Under the pieces are notes generated by a model. That model saw only the letters and a list, made by a program, of their open reading frames with translations. It did no database searches and was not told where the DNA came from. 64,000 nucleotides of DNA. Origin: Corynebacterium massiliense DSM 45435. GTDB lineage: Bacteria; Actinomycetota; Actinomycetes; Mycobacteriales; Mycobacteriaceae. This document shows positions 53,361 through 61,983 of the stretch, piece by piece. The DNA is taken from NCBI RefSeq assembly GCF_028609805.1, contig NZ_CP063189.1:186001-250000 (forward strand), read 5' to 3'. A program made the translations under genes and the position numbers. Numbering within the stretch: position 1 is the stretch's first letter; each line of letters begins with the position of its first letter.

Positions 53361-54518
53361 TTAGGCCTCGAGGGCTGGGCCGAAGACCTCCCAGGACTTA
53401 ATCAGGTCGTCTTCCCAGCCGTTCCAGTTGTGCACGCCCACGTCACGGAAGTTGTAGGTGGCCGGGACGCCGATGGAATCCATCTTCGCCTTCAGGTCGT
53501 GGGTGCACTTGTTCACAGCACCCTCAATCGGCATGCCCTGCAGGCCGTTGACCGTGACGGCGTTGTAGGAGCCGGACAGCTCCGAGACGCCGTACTCGTG
53601 GGCCAGGTAGCCGCCCAGGTCCTTCTCACTCAGAACGCCCGACGAGGAGGAGATGTAGGTCGGGGTGCCCTGCAGCTTGTCGGCGTTGACCAACGCGTCC
53701 TGGTGGACGTTGGTCGGCGAGCCCTGCGGGCCCCACATGCGGCGGACGTTTTCCAGGTCGGGACCCTTGACCACGCCGCGATCCACACCGACGACGATGC
53801 CGGCGGCGTTGTACTCCAGCTGGCGGGAGGTGGGGGCGCAGCCGGCGAAAGAACCGGTCGCGTCGTAGAAGTCCGGGTTGTGCTCCGCGAGCAGCAGGGA
53901 AGAGGTCGCAGACATGGACATGCCGGCGATGGCGCGCTTGCCGTTGGCGTTGTACGCCGACTCGAGCGGGCCAGGCAGCTCCTTGGTCAGGAAGGTCTCC
54001 CACTTCTGCGGGCCGCTCAGGTACTGGCCCTCGCCGGTCGGATCCTCGAGCCAGTCGATGTAGTAAGAGAACGCGCCGGCCATCGGGATGACGACGTTGA
54101 CGTCCTTGTCGCTGTAGAAGTCGACCACGGAGGAGTGGGTCAGCCAGTCGGTGTCCTGCTCGCCGGAACCAGCGCCGTTGAGCAGGTAGACGGTCGGACG
54201 GTTCTCGCTCTTAGCGGGAATGACAGCCAGCGGAACCTTGCGGCCGTTCATAGCCGGCGAGGTGGCCTGCTTGAACTGGACGCGGGCGTCGTCCTTGTAC
54301 TTCGGGTACCACTTCGAGTTTTCGATCCACGGCTCGACCTCGAGGTCGGAGATCTCTGCCTGCGGGCCGTTGGCCTCGGCCGGCTGACCTTCCTGGGCAG
54401 CGGCGGCTGCGGCGTCCTCTTCAGCGATGCCGGCGAACGCGGCGGGGGCGACTGCAGCCGGGGCGAGCAGCGCGCCGGTGGCGGCTGCGGCGGCGAGGGC
54501 GGTCTTGAGCTTCTTCAC
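53361..54518 (-). CDS. cmt: Corynomycolyltransferase (antigen 85 / Cmt family)
   Basis: A 385-residue secreted enzyme that transfers corynomycolic acid onto trehalose, arabinogalactan or proteins. The signal peptide (MKKLKTALAAAAATGALLAP) is cleaved near AFA-GIA (about 29). The nucleophile serine is in AIAGMSMSATSSLLLAEHNP, and the C-terminal catalytic histidine is in DVGVHNWNGWEDDL, the characteristic H-x-W. An acidic Ala/Glu linker follows the signal. Divergent from a small porin-like gene, with a 318-base spacer. Which acceptor it uses cannot be told from sequence. Confidence 0.9.
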   Translation of the reverse strand: MKKLKTALAAAAATGALLAPAAVAPAAFAGIAEEDAAAAAAQEGQPAEANGPQAEISDLEVEPWIENSKWYPKYKDDARVQFKQATSPAMNGRKVPLAVIPAKSENRPTVYLLNGAGSGEQDTDWLTHSSVVDFYSDKDVNVVIPMAGAFSYYIDWLEDPTGEGQYLSGPQKWETFLTKELPGPLESAYNANGKRAIAGMSMSATSSLLLAEHNPDFYDATGSFAGCAPTSRQLEYNAAGIVVGVDRGVVKGPDLENVRRMWGPQGSPTNVHQDALVNADKLQGTPTYISSSSGVLSEKDLGGYLAHEYGVSELSGSYNAVTVNGLQGMPIEGAVNKCTHDLKAKMDSIGVPATYNFRDVGVHNWNGWEDDLIKSWEVFGPALEA

Positions 54519-54614
54519 GGGAACTTCTTGGCCTTCCTGAAAGTCTTAAGCAGGGCTTTCCGAAAGCATAATCGCCGCTGGGCGTGCCTTCGTTATCTGC
54601 GTTAGCTACGTGAC

Positions 54615-54627
54615 TCGTCTGAGACGA
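54615..54627. repeat. Palindrome in the cmt promoter region
   Basis: TCGTCT-G-AGACGA is a perfect 13-base palindrome 97 bases upstream of the cmt start. The rest of the 318-base divergent spacer (54519-54836) holds the two promoters and shows no other gene or repeat. Confidence 0.4.
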
Positions 54628-54836
54628 CAATGTGTGGACAGTATAGCGAGCTGAGCGTCGCTGCGCCGTCTTGCGCCAGTGAGCTTAGCAGGTCAGATGA
54701 CGGGGCTGTGGTACCAAAGTGACGTGTGTGACATACTTTCCTGTGCATCGACTGGCTGTCGTGGTAACGGATCACTGCCGCGCGCCGTTGATAGCTTTGG
54801 AAAAGTACTCACTCCTCTTACTTAAAGGACCGCCAC

Positions 54837-54968
54837 ATGTTCCAGCAGTTCCCGTTCCTCAACGCTTTCGAGAACCTCATCGCCAACTTCAACCACCTGC
54901 TCGGCCCGGCCCTGCACAACGGCTCCGCTGCGCTTTCGGAAGCCTCCGTTAACCTCGGCCTGTTCTAA
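54837..54968 (+). CDS. porA: PorA-like small cell-wall channel peptide (candidate)
   Basis: A 43-residue peptide, starting MFQQFPFLNAFENLIANFNH and ending ALSEASVNLGLF. The ribosome binding site AAAGGA lies six bases before the ATG, as strong as any in the window. No signal peptide; the sequence forms one amphipathic helix with Phe/Leu on one face, plus serines in its C-terminal third. Corynebacterial porins such as PorA and PorH are of this size, lack signal peptides and may be mycoloylated on serine. From memory, the C. jeikeium and C. diphtheriae porin genes lie beside a mycolyltransferase gene, as here. The symbol is provisional. Confidence 0.6.
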   Translation: MFQQFPFLNAFENLIANFNHLLGPALHNGSAALSEASVNLGLF

Positions 54969-55017
54969 AACTGCCGTCGTGCAGACATCGCTCACGTCCT
55001 TACGTATTCTGTAGGGC

Positions 55018-56430
55018 GTGAGTAATGAGCATTATGACGTTGTAGTACTCGGCGCGGGCCCTGGTGGCTACGTCGCCGCCATCCGCGCAGCCCAGCTTGG
55101 TCAGAAGGTTGCCGTCATCGAGAAGAAGTATTGGGGCGGCGTGTGCCTCAATGTTGGGTGTATCCCCTCGAAGTCGCTGATTAAGAACGCCGAGGTTGCC
55201 CACATCTTCAACCACGAGGCGAAGACCTTCGGCATCGACGGTGACGTTTCCTTCGATTTCGGGGTCGCTCACAAGCGCTCCCGTAAGGTCTCCGAGGGCA
55301 TCGTCAAGGGTGTCCACTACCTGATGAAGAAGAACAAGATCACCGAAAACAACGGCTTGGGCTCCTTCGAAGACGACAAGACCATCAAGATCACCGAGGG
55401 TGATGACGAGGGCAAGGTCGTCACCTTCGATAACTGCATTATCGCCACCGGTTCGGTGGTCAAGTCCCTGCCGGACGTGGAAATCGGTGGCAACATCGTT
55501 TCCTACGAGGAGCAGATTCTTAGCGATGACCTGCCGGAGTCCATGGTCATCGTCGGTGCCGGCGCCATCGGCATGGAGTTCGCTTACGTGCTGGCGAATT
55601 ACGGCGTGGACATCACCATCGTCGAGTTCATGGATCGCTGCCTGCCGAACGAGGACAAGGAAGTCTCCAAGGCCATCGCCAAGGAGTACAAGAAGCTCGG
55701 CGTCAAGCTGATGACCGGCTACAAGACCACCTCCATCAAGGACAACGGCGACGACGTCACCGTCGAGGTCGAGTCCAAGGACGGCGACAAGCAGGAGACC
55801 CTCAACGTCGATCGCTGCATGGTCTCCATCGGCTTCGCCCCGCGCGTCGAGGGCTTCGGCTTGGACAAGGCGGGCGTCGAGCTGACCGACCGCGGTGCCA
55901 TCGACATCGACGAGCGTATGCGCACCAACGTTAAGGGCATCTACGCGATTGGCGATGTCACTGCCAAGCTGCAGCTGGCGCACGTCGCGGAGGCGCAGGG
56001 CGTCGTTGCTGCCGAGACCATCGCGGACGCAGAAACGCTCGAGCTCGGTGACTACCAGATGATGCCGCGCGCGACCTTCTGCAACCCGCAGGTCGCCTCC
56101 TTCGGCTACACCGAGGAGCAGGCGCGCGAAAAGTTCTCCGACCGCGAGATCAAGACCGCCACCTTCCCGTTCAGCGCGAACGGCAAGGCTGCCGGCCTGG
56201 CGGAGACCTCCGGCTTCGCCAAGATTGTGGCCGACGGCGAGTTCGGCGAGCTGCTCGGAGCCCACATCGTGGGTGCAAACGTCTCCGAGCTCCTGCCGGA
56301 GCTCACCCTGGCGCAGCGCTTCGACCTCACCGCCGAGGAAATCGGGCGCAACGTCCACATCCACCCGACCCTGTCGGAGGCGCTCAAGGAGGCTGCCGAG
56401 GGCATCGAGGGTCACACGACCAACCTCTAA
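55018..56430 (+). CDS. lpd: Dihydrolipoamide dehydrogenase (E3)
   Basis: Reoxidises lipoamide for the pyruvate and 2-oxoglutarate dehydrogenase complexes. The 470-residue flavoprotein has the FAD motif [20 protein letters not shown], the redox cysteines in [16 protein letters not shown], the NAD motif [20 protein letters not shown] and the C-terminal catalytic pair in [11 protein letters not shown]. Length and motifs are standard. The GTG at 55018 has only a weak purine stretch (GTAGGGC) before it. A hairpin terminator follows. No E1 or E2 genes are nearby, as usual in corynebacteria. Confidence 0.95.
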   Translation: MSNEHYDVVVLGAGPGGYVAAIRAAQLGQKVAVIEKKYWGGVCLNVGCIPSKSLIKNAEVAHIFNHEAKTFGIDGDVSFDFGVAHKRSRKVSEGIVKGVHYLMKKNKITENNGLGSFEDDKTIKITEGDDEGKVVTFDNCIIATGSVVKSLPDVEIGGNIVSYEEQILSDDLPESMVIVGAGAIGMEFAYVLANYGVDITIVEFMDRCLPNEDKEVSKAIAKEYKKLGVKLMTGYKTTSIKDNGDDVTVEVESKDGDKQETLNVDRCMVSIGFAPRVEGFGLDKAGVELTDRGAIDIDERMRTNVKGIYAIGDVTAKLQLAHVAEAQGVVAAETIADAETLELGDYQMMPRATFCNPQVASFGYTEEQAREKFSDREIKTATFPFSANGKAAGLAETSGFAKIVADGEFGELLGAHIVGANVSELLPELTLAQRFDLTAEEIGRNVHIHPTLSEALKEAAEGIEGHTTNL

Positions 56431-56465
56431 AGATTCAGTGGCGCGTGAGCGCCCTGCTGCGGCAG

Positions 56466-56490
56466 GCCCCAGGTATGTCCTGGGGTCTTT
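56466..56490 (+). terminator. Terminator after lpd
   Basis: CCCCAGG/CCTGGGG (56467-56473 with 56479-56485) with a five-base loop, followed by TCTTTCGGCGTTTT. The T-run is interrupted. Confidence 0.6.
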
Positions 56491-56627
56491 CGGCGTTTTC
56501 GGGCACGGCTGTGGGTGGATTCAGGCTAAATAGACCAAGTGGTACGCGATTTGTTAGATTGTTACGTGGAATACAGACCGCTTGGTTCATTGTGGGCCAC
56601 CTGAACGAACGAAAAGAGGATTCCACC

Positions 56628-57500
56628 ATGCGTTTCCGTCGCGTCATTGCAACCGCCGCTGCCGCATCCCTCGCCGCGACCGGGCTGGTCGCCTGTGGGG
56701 AGAAGGAGGGCAAGTCCCAGACCATCAAGGTGGGCACTACCGACTCGGGCAAGAAGGCGTGGAGTGCCTTCGAAGACGTGGCTAAGGACAACGGCTTCAA
56801 TGTCAAGATCGTCCCGTTCGAGGATTACTCCACTCCGAACGTCGCGCTGGCTCAGGGGCAAAACGACGTCAATAATTTCCAGACGCTGCGCTTCCTGGCG
56901 GAGTACAACGTGGGCAATGACGAGCAGCTCGCGCCGATCGGCTCCACCGAGATTGTCCCGCTCGCGCTGTTTTGGAAGGACCACGATTCGCTCGACGGGA
57001 TCGAGGGGCAGACTGTCGCCATCCCGAACGATCCGTCCAACCAGGGGCGCGCACTCAACGTACTGGCGGCCGCCGGCCTGGTGACCTTGAAGGGGGAGAA
57101 GAACCTGACGCCGACTCCCGTGGACATCGACAAGGGCAAGTCCAAGGTGGAGATCGCGCCGACGGACGCGGCGCAGACCACCTCCGCATGGGGCGAGGGG
57201 ATGCCGGCGATTGTGAACAATTCCTTCCTGGATCGCGCGGGCATTGATCCGAAAACGGCCATCTTCGCGGACGACCCGGCCTCGGACGAGGCGGCGCCGT
57301 ACATCAACACCTTCGTGGTGCGGGAAGAGGACAAGGACAACCAGCTGTACAAGGATCTGGCTCAGCTATGGCATGACCCGAAGGTGCAGAAGGCGGTCGA
57401 GGAGGACTCACAAGGCACGTCCGTTCCGGTGAAGCGCTCCCCGGAGGAGATGGAAGACATCATGCACGAGGTCGAGGACGAGCTGCGTGCGGCTAAGTAG
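56628..57500 (+). CDS. MetQ/NlpA-family substrate-binding lipoprotein
   Basis: A 290-residue lipoprotein of the D-methionine-binding type. The signal ends in the lipobox LVAC with the cysteine at residue 23. The mature protein begins TIKVGTTDSGKKAWSAFEDV and contains DVNNFQTLRFLAEYN, IPNDPSNQGRALNVLAAAGL and VNNSFLDRAGIDPK, all typical of MetQ relatives. No ATPase or permease gene accompanies it, so it must use a transporter encoded elsewhere. The ATG follows AAAGAGGA; the frame extends upstream but the signal peptide fixes the start. Confidence 0.85.
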   Translation: MRFRRVIATAAAASLAATGLVACGEKEGKSQTIKVGTTDSGKKAWSAFEDVAKDNGFNVKIVPFEDYSTPNVALAQGQNDVNNFQTLRFLAEYNVGNDEQLAPIGSTEIVPLALFWKDHDSLDGIEGQTVAIPNDPSNQGRALNVLAAAGLVTLKGEKNLTPTPVDIDKGKSKVEIAPTDAAQTTSAWGEGMPAIVNNSFLDRAGIDPKTAIFADDPASDEAAPYINTFVVREEDKDNQLYKDLAQLWHDPKVQKAVEEDSQGTSVPVKRSPEEMEDIMHEVEDELRAAK

Positions 57501-57566
57501 CGCGCCCCGTAAAGGCATGCGAAAGTTTGACACCAAAAGGGTTGAATCCTCACCTGTCACACCCAT

Positions 57567-57582
57567 TGTGATAAAGCTCACG
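57567..57582. promoter_or_regulatory. GlxR binding site upstream of sdhCAB
   Basis: TGTGATAAAGCTCACG fits the GlxR consensus at ten of twelve fixed bases, with both half-sites TGTGA and TCAC exact. It lies about 207 bases before the sdhC start. GlxR control of sdhCAB is known in C. glutamicum. Confidence 0.7.
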
Positions 57583-57658
57583 TTCAGGTGGGGGCTAGAT
57601 TATTCGAAAGTGCCTCTCAGGCTTCTGGCAAGCGTGACGGGCATTTTATTTTCTCTAT

Positions 57659-57677
57659 TTAAGTAAGTCTTGCCTAA
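57659..57677. promoter_or_regulatory. DtxR-like iron box upstream of sdhCAB
   Basis: TTAAGTAAGTCTTGCCTAA matches the 19-base DtxR consensus at 14 of 18 fixed positions. It lies 112 bases before the sdhC start. The rest of the 288-base gap (57501-57788) contains the sdhC promoter (TATGGT or TATAGC near 57762-57773 as -10) and no gene. Confidence 0.5.
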
Positions 57678-57788
57678 CAAGCGACGGGGTGGTAGGGGAC
57701 GGTTCGTCTTCGGTCTCTTACACGCCGGTGGGACAACTGGTAACCGGCCATTAGTCCTGCGTATGGTTATAGCGACTATGGAGGTGCC

Positions 57789-58544
57789 ATGACTTTGAAA
57801 CAACCTGATCAAGAAGCAATTGCGCACGGCCGCATTAGCGAAAAGCCGTTGCGTGACAAACCGTCGATCCCCTCGTGGGTTCTGAAGCTGACCATGGCGG
57901 TCACGGGCCTACTGTTCACGCTGTTCGTGATTGGCCACATGGCCGGCAACTTGAAGTTGTACGCCCCGGCGACCGAGGACGGCGCGGCGCTCGACGTCTA
58001 CGGCCGCTTCCTGCGTTCCGCCGGTGAGCCGCTCCTGCCGGAAAACGCCTTGCTGTGGATCGTTCGCATCGTGCTGCTCGCGGCACTCGTTGCGCACATC
58101 CTGGCAGCCATCATGCTCTACCAGCGCTCCGGCCAGTCCCGCGGCAAGTTCAAGCGCACGAACCTGATGGGCGGCATGGATTCCTTTGCCACCCGCAGCA
58201 TGCTGGTCACCGGCATCGTGCTGCTGTGCTTCATCGTCTTCCACCTGCTAGACCTGACCATGGGCGTGCAGCCGGTTGCCTCCGATGCCTTCGTGGAAGG
58301 CGCGGTGCGCAACAACATGATCGCCACCTTCAGCCGCTGGCCGGTCACCATCTTCTACGTGATCGCCATGCTGTGCCTCTTCCTCCACCTGACCCACGGC
58401 ATCAAGCTCGCTGCCTCGGATCTGGGTATCACCGGTAAGAAGTGGCGCCAGACCTTCATCGTGCTTGCTTACGTCATCCCGCTCATCGTCGTCATCGGAA
58501 ACATCGTGATGCCGCTGTCGATCGCCACGGGTTTGGTCAGCTAG
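57789..58544 (+). CDS. sdhC: Succinate dehydrogenase cytochrome b subunit
   Basis: Membrane anchor and quinone site of succinate:menaquinone reductase. The 251-residue protein has five membrane helices (about 30-52, 85-110, 133-157, 180-205, 218-245) with histidines in FVIGHMAGNLKLY, ALVAHILAAIML, FIVFHLLDLTMG and FLHLTHGIKLA that can ligate two hemes. A single five-helix anchor without SdhD is the type B arrangement. A GGAGG precedes the ATG by five bases. Confidence 0.93.
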   Translation: MTLKQPDQEAIAHGRISEKPLRDKPSIPSWVLKLTMAVTGLLFTLFVIGHMAGNLKLYAPATEDGAALDVYGRFLRSAGEPLLPENALLWIVRIVLLAALVAHILAAIMLYQRSGQSRGKFKRTNLMGGMDSFATRSMLVTGIVLLCFIVFHLLDLTMGVQPVASDAFVEGAVRNNMIATFSRWPVTIFYVIAMLCLFLHLTHGIKLAASDLGITGKKWRQTFIVLAYVIPLIVVIGNIVMPLSIATGLVS

Positions 58545-58574
58545 CAACCAGGACTGAGAGGAAAGTTCCACACC

Positions 58575-60590
58575 ATGAGTAACACTGAATTGAAGCGGGA
58601 ACACCCCGACTTCCAGCATCCCCAGTCCATCGTGGACGGTGTTCGCCCGGGCGACATCCTGGAATCCAACGAGCCCCACGACGTCCCGATGAAGGACATG
58701 TGGGAAAAGCACAAGGACCACATGCAGCTGGTCTCGCCGCTCAACCGCCGCAAGTTCGAGATCCTCGTCGTCGGCACCGGCCTGTCCGCCGGTGCGGCCG
58801 CCGCGGCGCTCGGTGAGCTGGGCTACGGCGTGAAGGTCTTCACCTACCACGACTCCCCGCGCCGCGCGCACTCCATCGCCGCCCAGGGCGGCGTGAACTC
58901 CTCCCGCTCCCGCAAGGTGGACAACGACTCCGCCTACCGCCACACCAAGGACACCGTGAAGGGCGGCGACTACCGCTGCCGCGAGTCCGACTGCTGGCGC
59001 TTGGCCATGGAGTCGCCGCGCGTTATCGACCACATGAACGCCATCGGCGCGCCGTTCGCCCGTGAGTACGGCGGCACCCTGGCCACCCGTTCCTTCGGCG
59101 GCGTGCAGGTCTCCCGTACCTACTACACCCGCGGCCAGACAGGCCAGCAGCTGCAGCTGTCGACCACCTCGGCGCTGTACCGCCAGATCGGTCTGGGCAA
59201 CGTGGAGCTGTTCGCGCACCACGACATGCAGGACATCATCACCTACGACGAAGAGGGCACGAAGCGTTGTGGCGGCATCGTCACGCGCAACCTCATCACC
59301 GGTGAGCTGAAGGCCTTTACCGGCCACGCCGTCATCCTCGGCACCGGCGGCTACGGCAACGTCTTCCACATGTCCACGCTGGCGAAGAACTCCAACGCCT
59401 CGGCCATGATGCGTGCCTACGACCAGGGTGCGTACCTCGCCTCCCCGGCGTTCATTCAGTTCCACCCGACGGGCCTGCCGGTCAACTCCGAGTGGCAGTC
59501 CAAGACCATTCTGATGTCGGAGTCGCTGCGTAACGATGGCCGCATCTGGTCGCCGAAGAAGGAAGGCGACGACCGCGATCCGAACTCCATCCCGGAAGAG
59601 GAGCGCGACTACTTCCTGGAGCGCCGCTACCCGGCGTTCGGCAACCTCGTCCCGCGTGACGTCGCCTCCCGCGCGATCTCCCAGCAGATCAACAAGGGGC
59701 TGGGCGTCGGCCCGCTGAACAACTCGGTGTACCTCGACCTGGGTGACGCCATCCAGCGTCTGGGCAAGGACACCATCGCGGAGCGCTACTCCAACCTCAT
59801 CCAGATGTACAAGGAGGCCATCGGCGAGTCCGCGTACGAGACCCCGATGCGCATCGCGCCGACCTGCCACTTCACCATGGGTGGCCTGTGGACGGACTTC
59901 AACGAGATGACCTCCATCGATGGCCTGTTCGCCGCCGGTGAGTGTTCCTGGACCTACCACGGCGCGAACCGCCTGGGCGCGAACTCCCTGCTGTCCGCGT
60001 CTGTCGATGGCTGGTTCACCCTGCCGTTCACGGTCCCGAACTACCTGGCTGATCACCTGGGCGAGGACAAGCTCCCGGAGGATTCCGCGGAGGCGCAGGA
60101 AGCGGTCGACCGCTCCCGCGCGCGCATCGAAAAGCTCATGACCGTCCGCGGCAACGACCCGCACGGCCCGACCTACTACCACCGCAAGCTGGGCGAGGTT
60201 CTCTACTGGGGCTGTGGCGTTTCCCGCAAGGTCGAAGACCTGAAGGTAGCCGTGGAGAAGGTCCGCGAGATCCGCCGCGACTTCTGGGCCAACGTCCGCA
60301 TCCCGGGTTCCGCCGAGGACATGAACCAGGTTCTGGAATACGGCCTGCGCGTTGCTGACTACCTCGACCTCGGTGAGCTCATGTGCATCGACGCCCTCGA
60401 CCGCGACGAGTCCTGTGGTGCCCACTTCCGTGAGGACCACCTGACCGAAGACGGCGAGGCCGAGCGTGACGATGACAACTGGTGCTTCGTCTCCGCCTGG
60501 GAGCCGGGCGAGACCGAGGGCGAATTCATCCGCCACGCTGAACCGCTGTACTTTGACTCGATCCCGCTGATGACAAGGAACTACAAGTAA
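58575..60590 (+). CDS. sdhA: Succinate dehydrogenase flavoprotein subunit
   Basis: Oxidises succinate to fumarate at a covalently bound FAD. The 671-residue protein has the FAD motif ILVVGTGLSAGAAAAALGEL, the FAD-attachment histidine in RRAHSIAAQGGVNSSR, the substrate loop FIQFHPTGLPVNSEW and the catalytic arginine region NRLGANSLLSASVDGW. The length, greater than the E. coli enzyme, is normal for type B SdhA. Its stop overlaps the sdhB start by one base. Confidence 0.95.
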   Translation: MSNTELKREHPDFQHPQSIVDGVRPGDILESNEPHDVPMKDMWEKHKDHMQLVSPLNRRKFEILVVGTGLSAGAAAAALGELGYGVKVFTYHDSPRRAHSIAAQGGVNSSRSRKVDNDSAYRHTKDTVKGGDYRCRESDCWRLAMESPRVIDHMNAIGAPFAREYGGTLATRSFGGVQVSRTYYTRGQTGQQLQLSTTSALYRQIGLGNVELFAHHDMQDIITYDEEGTKRCGGIVTRNLITGELKAFTGHAVILGTGGYGNVFHMSTLAKNSNASAMMRAYDQGAYLASPAFIQFHPTGLPVNSEWQSKTILMSESLRNDGRIWSPKKEGDDRDPNSIPEEERDYFLERRYPAFGNLVPRDVASRAISQQINKGLGVGPLNNSVYLDLGDAIQRLGKDTIAERYSNLIQMYKEAIGESAYETPMRIAPTCHFTMGGLWTDFNEMTSIDGLFAAGECSWTYHGANRLGANSLLSASVDGWFTLPFTVPNYLADHLGEDKLPEDSAEAQEAVDRSRARIEKLMTVRGNDPHGPTYYHRKLGEVLYWGCGVSRKVEDLKVAVEKVREIRRDFWANVRIPGSAEDMNQVLEYGLRVADYLDLGELMCIDALDRDESCGAHFREDHLTEDGEAERDDDNWCFVSAWEPGETEGEFIRHAEPLYFDSIPLMTRNYK

Positions 60591-61339
60591 TGAAACTGAC
60601 ACTTGAGATCTGGCGTCAGGCTGGTCCGACGCAAGAAGGTAATTTCGAGACGGTTCAGGTGGACGACGCCGACGGGCAGATGTCCATCCTCGAGCTGCTC
60701 GACCACGTCAACGATGGCCTCATTGAGCGCGGCGAAGAGCCGTACGCTTTCGCCTCCGACTGCCGCGAGGGTATCTGCGGTACCTGTGGTCTGACCGTGA
60801 ACGGCCGTCCGCACGGCCCGGGGCAGAACACCCCGGCGTGCCAGCAGCGCCTGTTCCAGTTCCACGACGGCGACACCCTCAAGATCGAGCCGTTCCGTTC
60901 CGCCGCGTACCCGATCATCAAGGATCTGGTGGTGGACCGCTCCGCGCTGGATCACGTCATGGAGCAGGGCGGCTACGTGTCCATGGACGCGGGCACCGCT
61001 CCGGACGCTGACAGCGTGCAGCTCAACCACGAGACCTCCGAGTACGCGCTGGATCACGCCGCCTGCATCGGCTGCGGTGCGTGTGTGTCTGCGTGCCCGA
61101 ACGGCGCGGCCCACCTGTTCACCGGCGCCAAACTGGTGCACCTGTCGCTCATGCCGCTGGGCAAGCAGGAGCGCGGCCGCCGTGCGCAGCGAATGGTGGA
61201 CGACTTGGAGCAGAACTTCGGCCACTGCTCGCTGTACGGTGAGTGCGCCGATGTCTGCCCGGCCGGCATCCCGCTGACCGCCGTGTCCGCGGTCACCCGT
61301 GAACGTGCACGCGCGGCGTTCCGCGGCAAGGCTGACTAG
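60590..61339 (+). CDS. sdhB: Succinate dehydrogenase iron-sulfur subunit
   Basis: Carries electrons from FAD to the quinone. The 249-residue protein has the 2Fe-2S ligands in DCREGICGTCGLTVNG and PACQQRLF, the 4Fe-4S ligands in CIGCGACVSACPNGA, and the 3Fe-4S/4Fe-4S set in HCSLYGECADVCPAGI. All clusters are complete. Overlap with sdhA (TAATG) indicates translational coupling. Confidence 0.95.
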   Translation: MKLTLEIWRQAGPTQEGNFETVQVDDADGQMSILELLDHVNDGLIERGEEPYAFASDCREGICGTCGLTVNGRPHGPGQNTPACQQRLFQFHDGDTLKIEPFRSAAYPIIKDLVVDRSALDHVMEQGGYVSMDAGTAPDADSVQLNHETSEYALDHAACIGCGACVSACPNGAAHLFTGAKLVHLSLMPLGKQERGRRAQRMVDDLEQNFGHCSLYGECADVCPAGIPLTAVSAVTRERARAAFRGKAD

Positions 61340-61399
61340 GATATAGTCGGTTAAGACGGACGCCCTAAGAAAAACCCAGGTTCCAGAAAGAGTTTTGCC

Positions 61400-61888
61400 A
61401 TGAGCCACCAGCACGCTGTCGCTGATTTTCAGCGTGAGACCTACCCCACGTATGAGAGCAAGTTGGAGGACGGCTACGTCCAGGGCTACGACCCGATGTC
61501 CCTGGCCGCGCCGCACTCCTCGCTGATCCGCAACTCCACGTGGATTGGCATGGGCCTCGTGCTGTCCATCCTGCCGGCCATCGGCATCCTCATCTGGGGT
61601 CTGGGCGTGATGGCCTACCCGTATGGCACCGCCGGTGACCAGGACTTCAACATGTGGATCATCGTCGGCATCGCGGCGGTCATCGCCATCACCGTCGCCG
61701 GCTTTGGTCTCATCCGCTACGGCCGCCGTTACTACCACCAGTTTGAAAAGCGCCAGAAGCAGCAGCGCGAGGCATACGCCCAGCAGCGCCGCCTCGACGC
61801 GGGCTCCCGCACCGAGGTTCGCACTGACGCAGAGCGCAGCGGCGCGGCGCACGGTTACGCTGAGCCGGTAGACGCGAAGGACCTGTAA
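61400..61888 (+). CDS. Small membrane protein of the sdh operon
   Basis: A 162-residue protein with two membrane helices (about 48-73 and 85-110), a polar N-terminus with QRETYPTYESKLEDGYVQGY and a basic/charged C-terminal tail (RRYYHQFEKRQKQQREAYAQ). Function is unknown. It follows sdhB by 60 bases without a terminator, and a similar gene stands after sdhB in C. glutamicum (cg0448, from memory), so a role with the succinate dehydrogenase complex is possible. A terminator lies 30 bases downstream and ends the operon. Confidence 0.7.
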   Translation: MSHQHAVADFQRETYPTYESKLEDGYVQGYDPMSLAAPHSSLIRNSTWIGMGLVLSILPAIGILIWGLGVMAYPYGTAGDQDFNMWIIVGIAAVIAITVAGFGLIRYGRRYYHQFEKRQKQQREAYAQQRRLDAGSRTEVRTDAERSGAAHGYAEPVDAKDL

Positions 61889-61917
61889 GACTCCAGCGTC
61901 CGAATCGCGCGTTTGCG

Positions 61918-61959
61918 GCCCCGCTCACCTGACCCCAAGTCAGGCGGGCGGGGCTTTTT
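61918..61959 (+). terminator. Terminator of the sdh operon
   Basis: Seven-pair GCCCCGC/GCGGGGC outer stem (61918-61924 with 61948-61954), an inner CTGA/TCAG stem, then TTTTT. Confidence 0.85.
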
Positions 61960-61983
61960 CGTGCGTGCATTACGGTAGAGGGC

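Noticed and set aside
58248..60602. A 784-codon open frame antisense to sdhA
   Set aside because: Low-complexity Val/Arg/His-rich translation with no domain, exactly overlapping the well-supported sdhA and part of sdhC.
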